A stretch of 64,000 nucleotides of DNA, taken from contig CM067370.1 of the NCBI GenBank assembly GCA_034401795.1, positions 65,282,812-65,346,811 of the forward strand, in the 5' to 3' direction. The translations under genes and the position numbers were made by a program. Origin of the DNA: Chaetoderma sp. LZ-2023a (lineage: Eukaryota > Mollusca > Caudofoveata > Chaetodermatida > Chaetodermatidae). The notes beneath the pieces are model-generated. The model did no database searches and was not told the DNA's origin. It saw only the letters and a list, made by a program, of their open reading frames with translations. Numbering within the stretch: the first letter of the stretch is position 1; each line of letters opens with the position of its first letter. Positions 20,163 to 31,913 of this stretch are shown here, one piece after another.

Positions 20163-23100
20163 ATGGCGGTTTTACACAGCATTTTATTACCTTTTATGCT
20201 AATTTGCACACTCAATTGTAGAGGCTTAAATAGTGACATAAAGCAACGTCACTTACTAGAGACTCTTAAAAATGAGCAGATTGACATTGCTTTGATACAG
20301 GAAACAAAAATTCAGAAGTCAGAATTATACGATAATTTAGAAAAGATTTCTGGATCCAGAATATTTTATTCGTTATCTCAAGATAATAGTGCAGGCGTAG
20401 CAATTGTTATACTCCCTCGATGTTCAGCCTATGTAAATATTATCTCTTCAGTATCAGGTGCAAATGGTCGCTGGGTGAGAGTCACGCTAGATATACAACA
20501 AACACGTATCACGTTGCTGTGTATATATGCACCTACATCTCATCAACTACGTCGTAATTTTTTTAAGGAGATGTCTAAAACAGCACTAGATAACATCACT
20601 GAAAACTTAGTAATGGGTGGTGACTTTAATTGTGTCTTAGACAAAGAAAATGACAGGAATGCAACTTCAACTTATACTGATACATCACATAGACTCTTAA
20701 AAGAAATATGTGATAATGAAAATTTAGTGGACACCTATAGAATATCAAAACCTCATGGTAAAGATCTTACATGTTTTTCGGTAGATGGTAAAGTTGGTTC
20801 ACGGATCGACAGAATTTATGTGAATAGTTTGTTAACAGGGTACTGGAGAGATGTTAATATTAAGCCAGTTGCATTCTCCGATCATAACATGGTTTGTGTA
20901 ACCTTTGCCAATGCTGACTGGGTAACAAAAGGGGTCGGGTTTTGGAAATTAAACACAACACTGTTGGGAGAAGAATTTTATAAGAATAATATAGAGAGTT
21001 GTTGGCAACATTGGATTAATAGGAAAGCATCATATAAGAGCACATTGCAATGGTGGGAGGATGTTAAACTGGATTTAAAGTATGTTTCCCGAAAGTATGC
21101 TATTAGAAAAGCACAGGAAATACGCAAACGCAAGAAAACACTTCATCGATCACTGATGAAAATTAATGCTAAAGTAAATAATGGTGAAGAGAATTATTAT
21201 GAATTACTGGTTAAAATTAAAAGTAAAATAAGAGATATAGAACAATATGAGTTTGAGGGTGCAAAAATTAGAGCAAGAGCCCAGATGCATGCAGAAGGGG
21301 AAAAGCCAACCCGATATTTTTGCGCATTAGAAAAAGCACGGGCAATAGATAAGGTGATGTGCTCATTAAACATGTCGGATGGTTCAACCGTCTTTACCAA
21401 CAATGAAATGAGTACTATTGTATGCAATTACTATGAGTCATTGTACAAGTCAGGGGGAATTGATGAAGATGCAAAATTGGATTTGTTAGCAAATATAGAC
21501 AAAAAGGTGTCAGACACAGGCAGTGAATTTTGTGATCAACCCTTAACACTAGAAGATTTAACTAAATCCCTTAAAGGTATGAAACTAGAAAAATCACCGG
21601 GGTGTGATGGCCTTCCAGTTGAATTTTACCAAACGTTTTGGCACCTTGTAGGTCCAATAATGGAAGAATTAGGCACTGAAATTTTTGAGAAAGGCCATTT
21701 ACCACCAACTATGGCTAGGGCATACGTAAGGCTAATATATAAAGGAAATGACAGACGTCTAATTCAGAACTACAGACCAATTTCTCTACTATGTGTAGAC
21801 TACAAAATAATATCCAGAGCACTAACATTGAAACTAGGTAGTGTTTTAGGAGAAATCATTGGAACAGAGCAGACATGTGCTGTACCCAGGAGGACAATTC
21901 TAACCAATACCATGGTAATAAGAGACCTTATACAATTGGTTGAGAAGGATAGCATCCCTTCAGCTGTGATGGCCTTGGACAATGAAAAGGCATTTGACCG
22001 TGTGGAATGGGATTTTCTTTTTAATTCTTTGCAATCGTTTGGGTTAGGCTCAAACTTTATTAAATGGGTAAAGATTTTATATACGGATATCAAGAGTAGC
22101 TATTTAGTGAACAATCAATTATCCAGAGAAATTGTCTTAGAACGTGGGGTTAGACAGGGGTGTTCCCTATCGCCATTATTATTTGTTATTGTGATGGAAT
22201 CACTTGGCATAGCATTGAGGCAAAATAATAACTTTCAAGGCATATGTATTCGTGGCATAGAAAGACCACTTAAGCTGTCACAATATGCTGATGACACAAC
22301 TGTGTTTACCAGTTCAAACAATGATTTTGCAATTTTAAACCACGTACTAGAAAAGTTCCAAAATGCATCTGGTTTGAAAATCAATAAAGGAAAATCCAAA
22401 GGATTATTTCTGGGGCCATGGAAAGAGCGGAATGACCAGCCACTTGAAATCAATTGGTCTAATGATACCATTAAGATTTTAGGCATCTATTTTGGCAGGA
22501 AACCGAATACAATACAAAATTGGAATGAACGAGTATCTAAGCTTAAGAGAATATTAGCAAATTGGAAGCGTCGTCGTCTTTCAATCTTTGGTAGAGTGTT
22601 TGTTGTCAACAACTTGGCATTATCTGGGCTATGGTATACAGCATCTGTTGTACACATGCCAAAACATGTAGAAAAGGAGGTTAATGAGTTGATATTGTCA
22701 TTCATATGGGAAGAAAAGAATCATTTAGTTTCCCATCGTGTTCTCAATAATGCTAAGTTAGAAGGAGGACTTGATTTAATTGATATTAAAGTGAAATGTG
22801 TTTCTTTAAGGTTAAAATTTTTGGATGATCTTATTACATCAGATGAGACGTGGGCATGTGTTTCACGAGCTCTCATGGAGAGAATTGTAGAACCATTTCT
22901 GGCGGAGCATGTTTTTACCTCAAAGAAGCCACCTCCGAATAGCCAAATGATACCAGATGTGTTTAAAGATCAAGTTAAGGAGTTAGAAATATTTGACAGA
23001 TACATGCCTCCACCTACGTGCTGGAAGGAAGTACTAGAACAGCAATTGTGGGGCAATAGTAATATATGTTATAACAATGCAGTACTTTATCTACCGTCCT

Positions 23101-24026
23101 TTGCAAAATATGGCATTCAACATTTATCGGATATGATACACCCTCAAACACGTAGATGGATTTCAATGCAAGACGTAGCTAGAAAAACACATATGAGGCA
23201 TATAGATGTCCAGCGGTTGCTAAATAAAATAAAACATGCTGTACCAATTGAATGGTTTCGTCTACCAAATGTAAATAATAATAGTTTGACTCCACAACCC
23301 GCATTAGTTCTTGATGATGAGATGTTAAAATACAAGATGAGATCCAAGGAATGGTACCATATTATGAGACGAAAACAAGTAACACCTCCCATAGCAATTA
23401 GGAGATGGGATGACTCAAGCTATAAACCATCCAGTTGGAAAAATGTATGGAAAATCTTACATTCTCCATCCATACCAAATATGGCTCGTGATTTATTGTG
23501 GCGATTACTACATCGACGGCTATGGGTGGGACACTTGACATACAAGTGTAATATTACGACTTCTGATAGGTGTTACTTATGTCAAACAGACGAGGAAACA
23601 ATCGAGCATTTATTTGCGGAATGTCCAATATCATCACAATTTTGGGACTATATCAGCCAAATCTTGGCAAAATTTGGAGCGAAGCCCATTGTTCTAGACA
23701 CGCATGTAGTCTTGTTTAGAGAGTTTGGATCAAGCGGTGTAAATATCATAAAGTCTGAAAGGACTATTTTAATAACAATACTAACCATAGGTGTTTGGGC
23801 CATTTGGAAACATCGGTGTGCACAGACGAAAAATCCATCTATGGGCAATCACAATAGAGCAATAAAGGCAATATTTCGTTCATTGCTGCTGAATCATATT
23901 CCTTGCGAATATTTTAGATTAAAGCAGCATGGTAAAGAAAAAGTATTCAAGGACATATGGTGCAAAACAAACATAGTTTCAATGGAGTTGGGAGCTGTAA
24001 AAATAAATGAGCCTGCACTAGCTTAA
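20163..24026 (+). CDS. LINE ORF2: APE endonuclease and reverse transcriptase
   Basis: A 1,287-codon uninterrupted frame. The N-terminal AP-endonuclease-like domain (residues 15-245) shows LNCRGLN, IQETKIQ with catalytic Glu, GGDFN near residue 151, SRIDRIYV and the SDHN motif near residue 239. This domain nicks the target. The reverse transcriptase spans about residues 470-760. Its motifs are SPGCDGLPVEFY, NYRPISLL, ALDNEKAFDRV with catalytic Asp, GVRQGCSLSPLLF and QYADDTTVF near residue 708. The C-terminal part has a Cys-Cys-His-Cys motif (CYLCQ...EHLFAEC) near residue 1,137. There is no RNase H. Domain order, length and motif wording fit the Tx1/L1 group. All catalytic residues I can recognise are intact. 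Confidence 0.93.
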   Translation: MAVLHSILLPFMLICTLNCRGLNSDIKQRHLLETLKNEQIDIALIQETKIQKSELYDNLEKISGSRIFYSLSQDNSAGVAIVILPRCSAYVNIISSVSGANGRWVRVTLDIQQTRITLLCIYAPTSHQLRRNFFKEMSKTALDNITENLVMGGDFNCVLDKENDRNATSTYTDTSHRLLKEICDNENLVDTYRISKPHGKDLTCFSVDGKVGSRIDRIYVNSLLTGYWRDVNIKPVAFSDHNMVCVTFANADWVTKGVGFWKLNTTLLGEEFYKNNIESCWQHWINRKASYKSTLQWWEDVKLDLKYVSRKYAIRKAQEIRKRKKTLHRSLMKINAKVNNGEENYYELLVKIKSKIRDIEQYEFEGAKIRARAQMHAEGEKPTRYFCALEKARAIDKVMCSLNMSDGSTVFTNNEMSTIVCNYYESLYKSGGIDEDAKLDLLANIDKKVSDTGSEFCDQPLTLEDLTKSLKGMKLEKSPGCDGLPVEFYQTFWHLVGPIMEELGTEIFEKGHLPPTMARAYVRLIYKGNDRRLIQNYRPISLLCVDYKIISRALTLKLGSVLGEIIGTEQTCAVPRRTILTNTMVIRDLIQLVEKDSIPSAVMALDNEKAFDRVEWDFLFNSLQSFGLGSNFIKWVKILYTDIKSSYLVNNQLSREIVLERGVRQGCSLSPLLFVIVMESLGIALRQNNNFQGICIRGIERPLKLSQYADDTTVFTSSNNDFAILNHVLEKFQNASGLKINKGKSKGLFLGPWKERNDQPLEINWSNDTIKILGIYFGRKPNTIQNWNERVSKLKRILANWKRRRLSIFGRVFVVNNLALSGLWYTASVVHMPKHVEKEVNELILSFIWEEKNHLVSHRVLNNAKLEGGLDLIDIKVKCVSLRLKFLDDLITSDETWACVSRALMERIVEPFLAEHVFTSKKPPPNSQMIPDVFKDQVKELEIFDRYMPPPTCWKEVLEQQLWGNSNICYNNAVLYLPSFAKYGIQHLSDMIHPQTRRWISMQDVARKTHMRHIDVQRLLNKIKHAVPIEWFRLPNVNNNSLTPQPALVLDDEMLKYKMRSKEWYHIMRRKQVTPPIAIRRWDDSSYKPSSWKNVWKILHSPSIPNMARDLLWRLLHRRLWVGHLTYKCNITTSDRCYLCQTDEETIEHLFAECPISSQFWDYISQILAKFGAKPIVLDTHVVLFREFGSSGVNIIKSERTILITILTIGVWAIWKHRCAQTKNPSMGNHNRAIKAIFRSLLLNHIPCEYFRLKQHGKEKVFKDIWCKTNIVSMELGAVKINEPALA

Positions 24027-24985
24027 ATCATTTAATTACTACAGCTGATTTATCTGTGTCTTTTAATTGATCTGTGTCATGTAATTCATTTTAGTCTGCA
24101 CTTTGATATTGTTATGTTTAATAATTCATGTTAAGAAATAAACAGACTGGGGTAATTTAATAATCAATCGATAAAGTAATTTGCCATTGAATTATAAAAT
24201 TGTCCCAGGTAATTTTAGGAATTTGCACAGAGTTTTATAGGGTTATTTGTTCCCGGGTAATTTACAAAACCTTACAACAAAGTAAATCAAAAATGGAAAC
24301 AAGAGCGCCATCTATTTCCATCTATTTTTCTGTAATTTTCCTGCTGACTATATATGTTATGCTACCCGAATGCTACTACGCCCGCTGATCTTTAAGACTC
24401 AGCCCACTGGCGTCAATGATTGACTTATTTGATTGACGAGTCACTTTTCATTTGTTGAATAGTTGCACTCGCCACACGGGTCTACTACCACACATGGATT
24501 GAATGGTAATTTACAAAACCTTACAATAAAGTAAATTGAAAATTTAAACAAGAGGGCCATCAATTTTTCTGGAATTTTTCTGCCGACTATATGTATTATA
24601 CTACCCAAATGCTACTACGCCCGCTGATCTTTAGAGAATCAGCCCACTGGCGTCAATGATTGACTTATTTGTCATAGATTGACGAGGCACTTTTCATTTG
24701 TTGGATAGTTGCACTCGCCACACAGGTCTACTACTACACCTCGGTTGAATAGTAATGCCTTTGTTAAGTTTTGTTTTGCTATCGGAGCTTTATCAGCATA
24801 TTGTTTTGTATCTATACCTTTTAAGCCATATGTATTTATAGATTGTATTAATGCTCATTATTTATCATTGTTTTGTAATATTAATCAAGATTACTAGTTC
24901 ACCAGGTTTTTTTCTGGGGGTTTGCAAGCCTTTTTAAAGGAGTTCCTCCGTGAAGTTTGTCCGACTGCGTCAGCGTCGGTTTTTC
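24027..24985 (+). other. LINE 3' UTR with 249 bp tandem duplication and terminal stem-loop
   Basis: Two units (24,256-24,504 and 24,505-24,753) repeat in the same order, with shared words such as GCTACTACGCCCGCTGATCT and GGCGTCAATGATTGACTTAT. Just before the poly(A), CCGAC (24,961-24,965) pairs with GTCGG (24,975-24,979). A small 3'-terminal hairpin can be the recognition site of the reverse transcriptase in some LINEs; that role here is inferred. Confidence 0.8.
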
Positions 24986-25010
24986 AAAAAAAAAAAAAAA
25001 AAAAAAAAAA
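24986..25010 (+). other. Poly(A) tail of the LINE
   Basis: 25 consecutive A residues between TTTTC and GTAGTAGTAG. This marks the 3' insertion boundary. Confidence 0.9.
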
Positions 25011-25039
25011 GTAGTAGTAGTAGTAGTTTGAGCGCGTGG

Positions 25040-25121
<82 letters not shown>

Positions 25122-25153
25122 TACAACTACTACTGCTGTTGCTGCTGCTACTG

Positions 25154-25202
<49 letters not shown>

Positions 25203-25210
25203 CACTACTA

Positions 25211-25247
<37 letters not shown>

Positions 25248-25353
25248 TGCTGCTGCTACTGCTGCTGCAGCTACCGAAAGTCGCATGACATCAATGCCCT
25301 CAATAGAAGCATATTGAGGGCATTGATGCGACTTTCGGTAGCTGCAGCAGCAG

Positions 25354-25388
<35 letters not shown>

Positions 25389-25435
25389 GTAATAGTAGTG
25401 GTAGTATTAGTATTAGTAGTAGTAGTAGTAGTAGT

Positions 25436-25497
<62 letters not shown>

Positions 25498-25502
25498 AAG
25501 TT

Positions 25503-25587
<85 letters not shown>

Positions 25588-25600
25588 CAGTAGAAGTAGC

Positions 25601-25695
<95 letters not shown>

Positions 25696-25716
25696 CAGCG
25701 GTAGTAGCAGCAGCAA
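25011..25716. repeat. Composite microsatellite/inverted-repeat unit, copy 2
   Basis: (GTA)5, then the same TTTGAGCGCGTGGTCA lead as copy 1, (TA)n, a CTA/CTG mixture, the stem-loop (25,267-25,345, unique part identical to copy 1) and CAG/TAG repeats. Both arms of this copy carry the same interruption pattern in the triplet repeats (CAGTAATAGTAGTGGTAGTA and its complement). The inverted duplication therefore extends well over 100 bp per arm. Low-complexity frames over it are artefacts. Confidence 0.9.
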
Positions 25717-27365
25717 CTTAATTGTAGTTAACATCGAGTTGCCGTTATAATTCATTAATCTACCAATTTACTGCGCTGATCTTACGTCTGAACCTGGTCA
25801 ATAGCAGGTTCAAATGGTACAGCAATCTGATCGAGGTTTACGTAAGCCCAGTCAGCGCGCGTGCGGACGCGAAAACAGAGCTACGCTTAATCCTGGAATC
25901 ACATCCAGTGGGAATTGAGCTTTACGTGCGCAACCGGCCACATAACTTCGAAATCAGTTTTTTAAACATAAATCTTTATCCTGTCATCTCTTCTACCAAC
26001 ATTTACATCAGCATGATGTGGAATTCCCAATACACATTTGATAATGTAATTGGCAAACGCTTATAGTGTATTTCTGAGAAAATGTAAATGGCCCACTGTT
26101 CCCCATGGTCCACTATGCCTCGATCTCCCCTGCATTTGTCAGCGAAGAATTGCAAGAACCTTCGTTTTCTAGATGGCCATTTATTCCTATTATTGATGCC
26201 GTATCATCAAGAACTGTTTTCAATGAGAAAAACGTATCTTCTGCCATCCTTGATTGATATCTACTTGGGGTAGTTGTCAAAGATTATCCTAGTATCAGTT
26301 TACTAATCCAATTCAGCATCAATGCACTTTGCAATTGCGTCACCTATGTTACTGCATGTCGTAAATTGCACAGCCCCTTTCAATACATGCGCACATCCCA
26401 CTCCATCAGTACCACTCACGGATACAGATGGGAAGGTTTGGGGCCTAGGGCGCATGTGGCTAAATCCTCAGCGGAATGAATAAGATCATTCATGTGTTAC
26501 AAGGCAGTGTTGTTCAAGTTTAGGTTCATGAAAATGATGCTGTTGAATTTATAATCAGGTCAGTGGCCAGGTTGGAAATCAAAACAGTGTTCTTGTCTAG
26601 CAATTATTGTCGGCCTATAATTGAGTTAAGTTGAACCTCTGCTGTTTTGCCCTTTTGTTCTTGTAGTCATTCCAATTTAAAACTCGAGATTTTTCATACT
26701 GTCCCAGATGTTGAAGTCGCCACAACCTCTGCTCGTGGAGGAAGAACTTTGCAGCCTCACCACGTGCCTCTATACGAGGACTCCCTATACATGCCTCTTC
26801 TGACTGGATCATAGATAAACTATTATTCTTCCTTAACCGGGCGTGTGAGCAAACAACAAGGGCCGGATCCAGAATCAACACAGCGTTAAACTAACATTAT
26901 TGATACAACTTTGGCAGCCTAGTCTAAAACATCCATAGTCGTGACATGGCTGACAGTGAGGAATATGAAGGGTACACACGCACGAGCGCACGCACACACA
27001 CACGCACGCACGCACGCACGCACGCCCACACCACGTACCCAACCGCCCACCCGTTTTCCTGGTCACAATGGGGATTGCAGGATCTGTTAACATATGCGAA
27101 CACAAGTACACATAAATAGTGTCAAGTATCTATTAAAACGCAATCAGCATACGCAATCCGAATACGCAATCCGCATACCTTCGTTATCTGTAAACGGTCT
27201 GTCGATCAGTAATAACCATCCAGTTTATTTTACTTTGAAGGAGATATTGGTTTGATTGGCGTCTATCGACTCCCTGATTACAGGTCCCTTTCACACCATA
27301 TCTAGGGTGGTTCTATTTCAGTCTATTCTTGGTAACTTCCTCAGTTTTTTACACTGGTACCACTC
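25717..27365. other. Unassigned, no gene recognised
   Basis: No recognisable frame. A minus-strand 88-codon frame at 26,615-26,881 has mixed composition but no motif I know. A short (CACG)n run lies at about 26,974-27,026, and near 27,140 the phrase ACGCAATCCG is locally repeated. Confidence 0.45.
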
Positions 27366-27520
27366 CTGTTTGGAGAGAGACAGCGAGGAATAAAGGAGAT
27401 TGCCTGTGTTTCCACCAATTGCTCGTCAGCCGCCTGATCACCTGACAAGTCGACGGGATTTGAAACCCGTCCGGCTAATTACTAGTCGCCCGCGCTAACA
27501 CCGCGACGAATCGTCTACCC
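27366..27520 (-). mobile_element. tRNA-derived SINE, copy 1
   Basis: On the minus strand it has a pol III B-box-like GGGTTTCAAATCCCG (27,454-27,468) preceded by an A-box-like TTAGCGCGGGCGAC. It shares its body with 29,616-29,765: the plus strand reads TTGGAGAGA, then a CGAGGA stretch, then GATTGC, then TTTCCACCAATT. The tRNA-like head plus unrelated body is the plan of a SINE. It does not fold as an intact tRNA gene. Confidence 0.55.
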
Positions 27521-29615
27521 GTTTATTTCAGTTTCTAATTACTTACGTGTGATGTGTGGCTATGAAGCTACAATTATGGGATTATTTGAATCAACAAATA
27601 TCATATGCATATTATGAAAAAACACCAGAATAACTTTTTTAAAGAAATTGAGTAATTTGAAATAACAAATGCTTGAGTAATTTGAAAAATGGAAAATGTA
27701 CTAGCGTATACATAAACTTTTTGGTTTTTCAAATGATTTATTTATTTGAACAATGCAAACGTAGCCGTTCGTCTGCAAAGCGATTATTCAATACGCATGC
27801 GCGTAATACGTACGGGTGTTTTTTCCTCACGCAAACTGCTTTGTTATCCGCCATAGCAGAAGGATCCAAAACTCTAGCTAAGCTCGGTCTACGCTTTGAT
27901 CGTGCTGGTACCTATTCATATACTTTGAACCATTTTAAAGATAATCATAGGTCTATGCGTAAGCTGTTGTATATTTTAAAACAAATTTGACTCGGCGTTG
28001 TTGCTGCATATGGGAGCAACAGCGGTCAGTCGAATTAGTTTCAAAATATTCAACAGAATGTTTATTTAATAGTAAAACCATCAAAGACATTTGTACACTT
28101 GATAGACTTTTAAATGTTCTTGATTATGACGTCATATTCTTGAGTGACAGATCAGATCCATCCATTAATAATTGTCTTTCGTTTAACCGATGAAAAACTT
28201 ATGTAATATTGAGGAACCATTAGCGTACGAAGGAATCAACATAGTTTTCTTGCAAAGTTCCCGTATATTTGTTATTTACATTACTTAGATAAATCAACTA
28301 TATTACAGTTTAGGGCGTTCTTTTGTTCCTTGTTACAAGGACTCGGTTTTAAATTGTGTCCTTTCTAAAAGTCAAGATATCACATAGGCCTCGCGTAAGA
28401 TATTTGTACAAATGACGACCATAATGTAGGACTTGTAGTTTTTTAGGACCCTATATACTACCAGTATAATGTAAAACGCCTATGATGTCGATCACATTGG
28501 GGCCATGTGCAGTAATAAAACACATATTACACCAAGCACTCACATGTGCTATGGAGATCTCGTGAGCGCTCTGGAGACAAGTTGGCTAAAAGGTGTTGCT
28601 CTGTTTTCTGTCAAATAATTTTCAAGTTGATTTTGATGGTATCAATCGATTGCACCGGTATCGATCACTCATATTGCTGAATAATTACACGTAGGCCCTA
28701 CATAGGCTTTATGAGTGGCAAGTTTTCTAAATCTTAATTAAGATTAAATTGGCTGAGTGGCAAGTTTTCTAAATCTTGATTAAGACTAAATTGGCTTGAG
28801 TCAAAAATATTGGTTTTGGTTATACTTATTATATTGCCTGTAATTAAATTCGCAAGTACTATTTTCTTTTTGAACAAATCGAATGGAAGACACTACTACG
28901 GTTGCACTGGTTATCTGTCGAAATGTAATCTCTGGAATCTAATCACACAGTCTTACCTGTAGGTTTAAGTTGTATACGAATTCTTCTTAAGGTAGGATCA
29001 TAAATATCACACAATGAAGATGAATAATTAACACCCTGGTTAGCACGAGAGCATCGGCATGCCCTTGGTAGTACACCAACTGTTGACGTGATCATCCACA
29101 GCTAAGCTCTTATAGAGAACGTGGGCATGCAACACGTTTACCACACTAAGTCTACGCATGACTGCTTCGTACGAAGTCACAATTATGACTGCAAAAGAAT
29201 GCTTTCGTAGTTTGATGTTTGAGTATAGATTTGATTGTCGCCGTCACGGGTGAGAAATATTGTTAACGCAGAAGCTTTTAAAGCACTATGCTACCGTGTA
29301 CATCCCCATTCTAAATTCGTCATTCTTTATTTAATAACAACGTTAATTTACGTCGGCAATAACTGTCACACCATCACCAAATAAACACATTACTCTCAGC
29401 TTAGTCAGGTTGTCCATGCGAACCGATGCTAATATAATTTTATACAAATTATTTCTCTAGATAATAGGCCTACTGATTAAAGATTTTTTGGTTTGGTTGG
29501 ACTATATCGTGTCCTAATTTCTAAGTTCCATTAAGAAGATATCTAACTGGTTTTTAGAGTATAATATGGCTAACTTCCCCAATTCTTACATCACCAATAT
29601 CAAGTTATCCTTTTC
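27521..29615. other. Unassigned, no gene recognised
   Basis: Short plus frames at 27,673-27,990 (105 codons) and 27,987-28,193 lack motifs. At 28,712-28,797 a 42 bp unit is tandemly duplicated and contains the palindrome AATCTTAATTAAGATT. Confidence 0.45.
28712..28797. repeat. 42 bp tandem duplication
   Basis: GAGTGGCAAGTTTTCTAAAT followed by a palindromic TTAATTAA core occurs twice in a row with two base differences. Confidence 0.85.
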
Positions 29616-29770
29616 GTTGGAGAGATATGCAACGAGGATTGAAGACGATTGCTTATGTATCCACCGATTTGGCAATAGTCGCGCACAGAAACGCGAGCCA
29701 GGATCGCTGGTTAGTGGTTAAGAACGCATGTGCGCCAACTGAGCCACCGTCGTCTCCTTCTAACTCTTCT
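29616..29770 (-). mobile_element. tRNA-derived SINE, copy 2
   Basis: The minus strand carries a clear A box (GGTGGCTCAGTTGGCGCA, 29,731-29,748). A degenerate B box (CTGGCTCGCGTTTC) lies about 40 bases downstream, followed by the body shared with copy 1 (ATCGGTGGATACATAAGC). Homology to copy 1 plus the pol III boxes supports a SINE. Copy 1 preserves the B box better and copy 2 the A box. Confidence 0.6.
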
Positions 29771-29804
29771 CCGTGAAACACTAGTCTTTATATAAAGCTC
29801 ACAC

Positions 29805-29836
29805 AAACAGACAGACAGACAGATAGGCAGGCAGGC

Positions 29837-29873
<37 letters not shown>

Positions 29874-29874
29874 T

Positions 29875-29913
<39 letters not shown>

Positions 29914-29968
29914 GGCTGGCAGGCAGGCAGGCAGGCAGGCAGGCAGGCGGGCAGGCAGGCGGGCAGGC

Positions 29969-30029
<61 letters not shown>

Positions 30030-30080
30030 TGCAGGCAGGCAGGCAGGCAGGCAGGCAGGCACTCACGCAGGCACTCACGC
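29805..30080. repeat. (GACA)n / (GGCA)n microsatellite
   Basis: Alternating tracts of GACA and GGCA, with a short degenerate tail to about 30,170. The Cys/Leu/Ser/Val frames on the minus strand are artefacts. Confidence 0.95.
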
Positions 30081-31002
30081 AGGTATGCAGTCAGGCTGGT
30101 AGATATACATTGCGGGTGGGTGGGTGGTTGGGTTGGTTTGGCAGGTTTGGCAGGCAGACAGGCAGGCTCTAATTCAGTTCACTCATTCCCATATGGCGAG
30201 AGTAACTATATGGCGTCGTTAACCAGTTATAAATGATATAATTAAAATAAAATACAGAGCATAACATACATATGGGAATGTTTTGCACAAATTGTTTAAA
30301 TTTCAATTACATGTACATACTTGCACGTTTTTGTTACAAGTCCCCTCCCCTTCACCCCTAGCAGCATTCTTCCTTCAGTCGAGTGTTGGCGATATCTTAA
30401 GCTGCGTTTACCTGGCACGCGGGGTGCGGTTTACGGAACGCGGAACGGAAAGAGGGTATGCGGAATGCGGGTAAAATATCGCGTGTACCTGCACGCGGAA
30501 TCATTGCGTTATTTTATTGCATTTTTATTGGTGATATTGAGACATTTCTATCAAATTTCTTTGAAAAACGAAACACAATTTTTTACGCTTTGATATCTAG
30601 CTTTCCACTGAGACCATTTCAAAATGTTTATGTACGGAGTCGAGCGATGCAGATCCAAAATGGCGGATACTGACGACTAGATTAAAAAATGATACCTTGG
30701 CCTAATTATAATATTACTGATTTCCGATTTTTTTCGACAAATTCGTTCTTATAATTTTAGAGGATGCTCGGCTTTAACTACTTGGATTGCCCTTACGTTG
30801 CTAGGTTACATGTGCTCTACTCCGCAACGGAATCTTTTCCGTCCGAAAAAATTGGTACACCGGGCGATCGGTTTTTCCGCATCCCGCCGTTCCGCGTTCC
30901 TGATGCCGCTTACCGCGTGCAGGTAAATGGATGAAGGGAAATAGTAAAGAGCGATCTGAAGTATATTCCGCGTTCCGTTTCCGCAACCCGCTTTCCGCAT
31001 TC

Positions 31003-31398
31003 GGCTGTGTTTCCATTGGTAAGGGTTTTTTTCCCGCGCGGACCTCCGTATGCGGAGATCCGCGCGGGAAGGCCTTTTCCATTGGCAAGGTTTTTTCTAT
31101 CTCCGCATGCGTTAAAATTGTTGAGCTATACTAATAACTTACAAGAACACGTAGAGTGTCTGGAAAATACACGTCAGAGTAACGAAATTTCATGATATTA
31201 CAGGCACGGAATTCACATGCGGTGCGGGAAAAACCAGCAGAGGTAGATCATTTTTATCGCACGGATTGTGCCCGCGCGGTTGCCGGTCTGTTGGAAAAGC
31301 TTCTATGTATTTAGCTAAGTTGGAAATATTTATTACCGCGTGGGTGCCCGCACGGGTTAAACCGCGCGGGAAAAAACCTTATACATGGAAACACAGCC
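31003..31398. mobile_element. MITE with GGCTGTGTTTCCA ends, 396 bp
   Basis: The left end GGCTGTGTTTCCATTGGTAA with GGTTTTTTTCCCGCGCGG mirrors the right end CCGCGCGGGAAAAAACCTTA...TGGAAACACAGCC. A 36-base near-perfect hairpin (CCCGCGCGGA... with its complement) sits at 31,033-31,068. No clear target duplication is visible. Confidence 0.65.
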
Positions 31399-31400
31399 TA

Positions 31401-31866
31401 AAAGTCTGACTCCACTACATGGGTTTCCCTGTCGTCGCAAAATCGCAGTGGTTTACCGCACTGTAAACTGCCGCATTTTCAACTTGACATACTGTTTCCA
31501 TTTGAGCAGAAAATCGCGCAAAGAATCGCGTCGCTCACGTCAATTATCTGAAGACTATAATTATTCAAGAAGCTTCATATCAATATGTTTGATGGTACTG
31601 ATTCTGAGTCTACAGACATACTAGTGATGTACCTCTACACAAAAAGGCAATGAAAGTGAAAACATAAACAGTGGGTTTATGATATTCTCCAGTCATGGAA
31701 AATATGCAGAGAATGCCAGCACCTAAAACAGATCGGAGAGATTATCAATATGATTAGGTTAATCATATTGTATTGCATACTTTGCAATTTGGGATTAGGA
31801 TAAAGGTTCTGCAACTTACTTTTAATTCTCCCTACTGTACGTTTTCATAATAGCTGTAATAACAGA

Positions 31867-31913
<47 letters not shown>

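Larger units (their letters stand above)
18063..25010 (+). mobile_element. Tx1/L1-type non-LTR retrotransposon, apparently full length
   Basis: About 6.95 kb from the end of one (TAG)n tract to a 25-base poly(A) that meets a second (GTA)n tract. It has a 0.68 kb 5' UTR with stem-loops, ORF1 (zinc knuckles), ORF2 (APE endonuclease plus reverse transcriptase), a 0.96 kb 3' UTR and a tail. Both ORFs lack internal stops or frameshifts, so it could be a recent or active copy. A target-site duplication cannot be seen because both flanks are the same simple repeat. Some Tx1-group LINEs are known to target microsatellites or multicopy genes, and the flanks here fit that habit. Confidence 0.85.

Noticed and set aside
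18063..25010. Composite units as LTRs of the element between them
   Set aside because: The element has LINE ORFs and a poly(A) tail, and the units differ in microsatellite content and continue outside the element boundaries.
25300..25755. 151-codon poly-Leu frame on minus strand
   Set aside because: Translation of (TAG/CAG)n in composite unit copy 2.
27440..27515. Possible functional tRNA gene
   Set aside because: A and B boxes are visible but no cloverleaf with anticodon arm could be drawn; it shares a body with 29.6 kb, so a SINE fits better.
29788..30078. Cys/Leu/Ser/Val repeat proteins on the minus strand
   Set aside because: Products of (GACA)n/(GGCA)n; no signal or domain.
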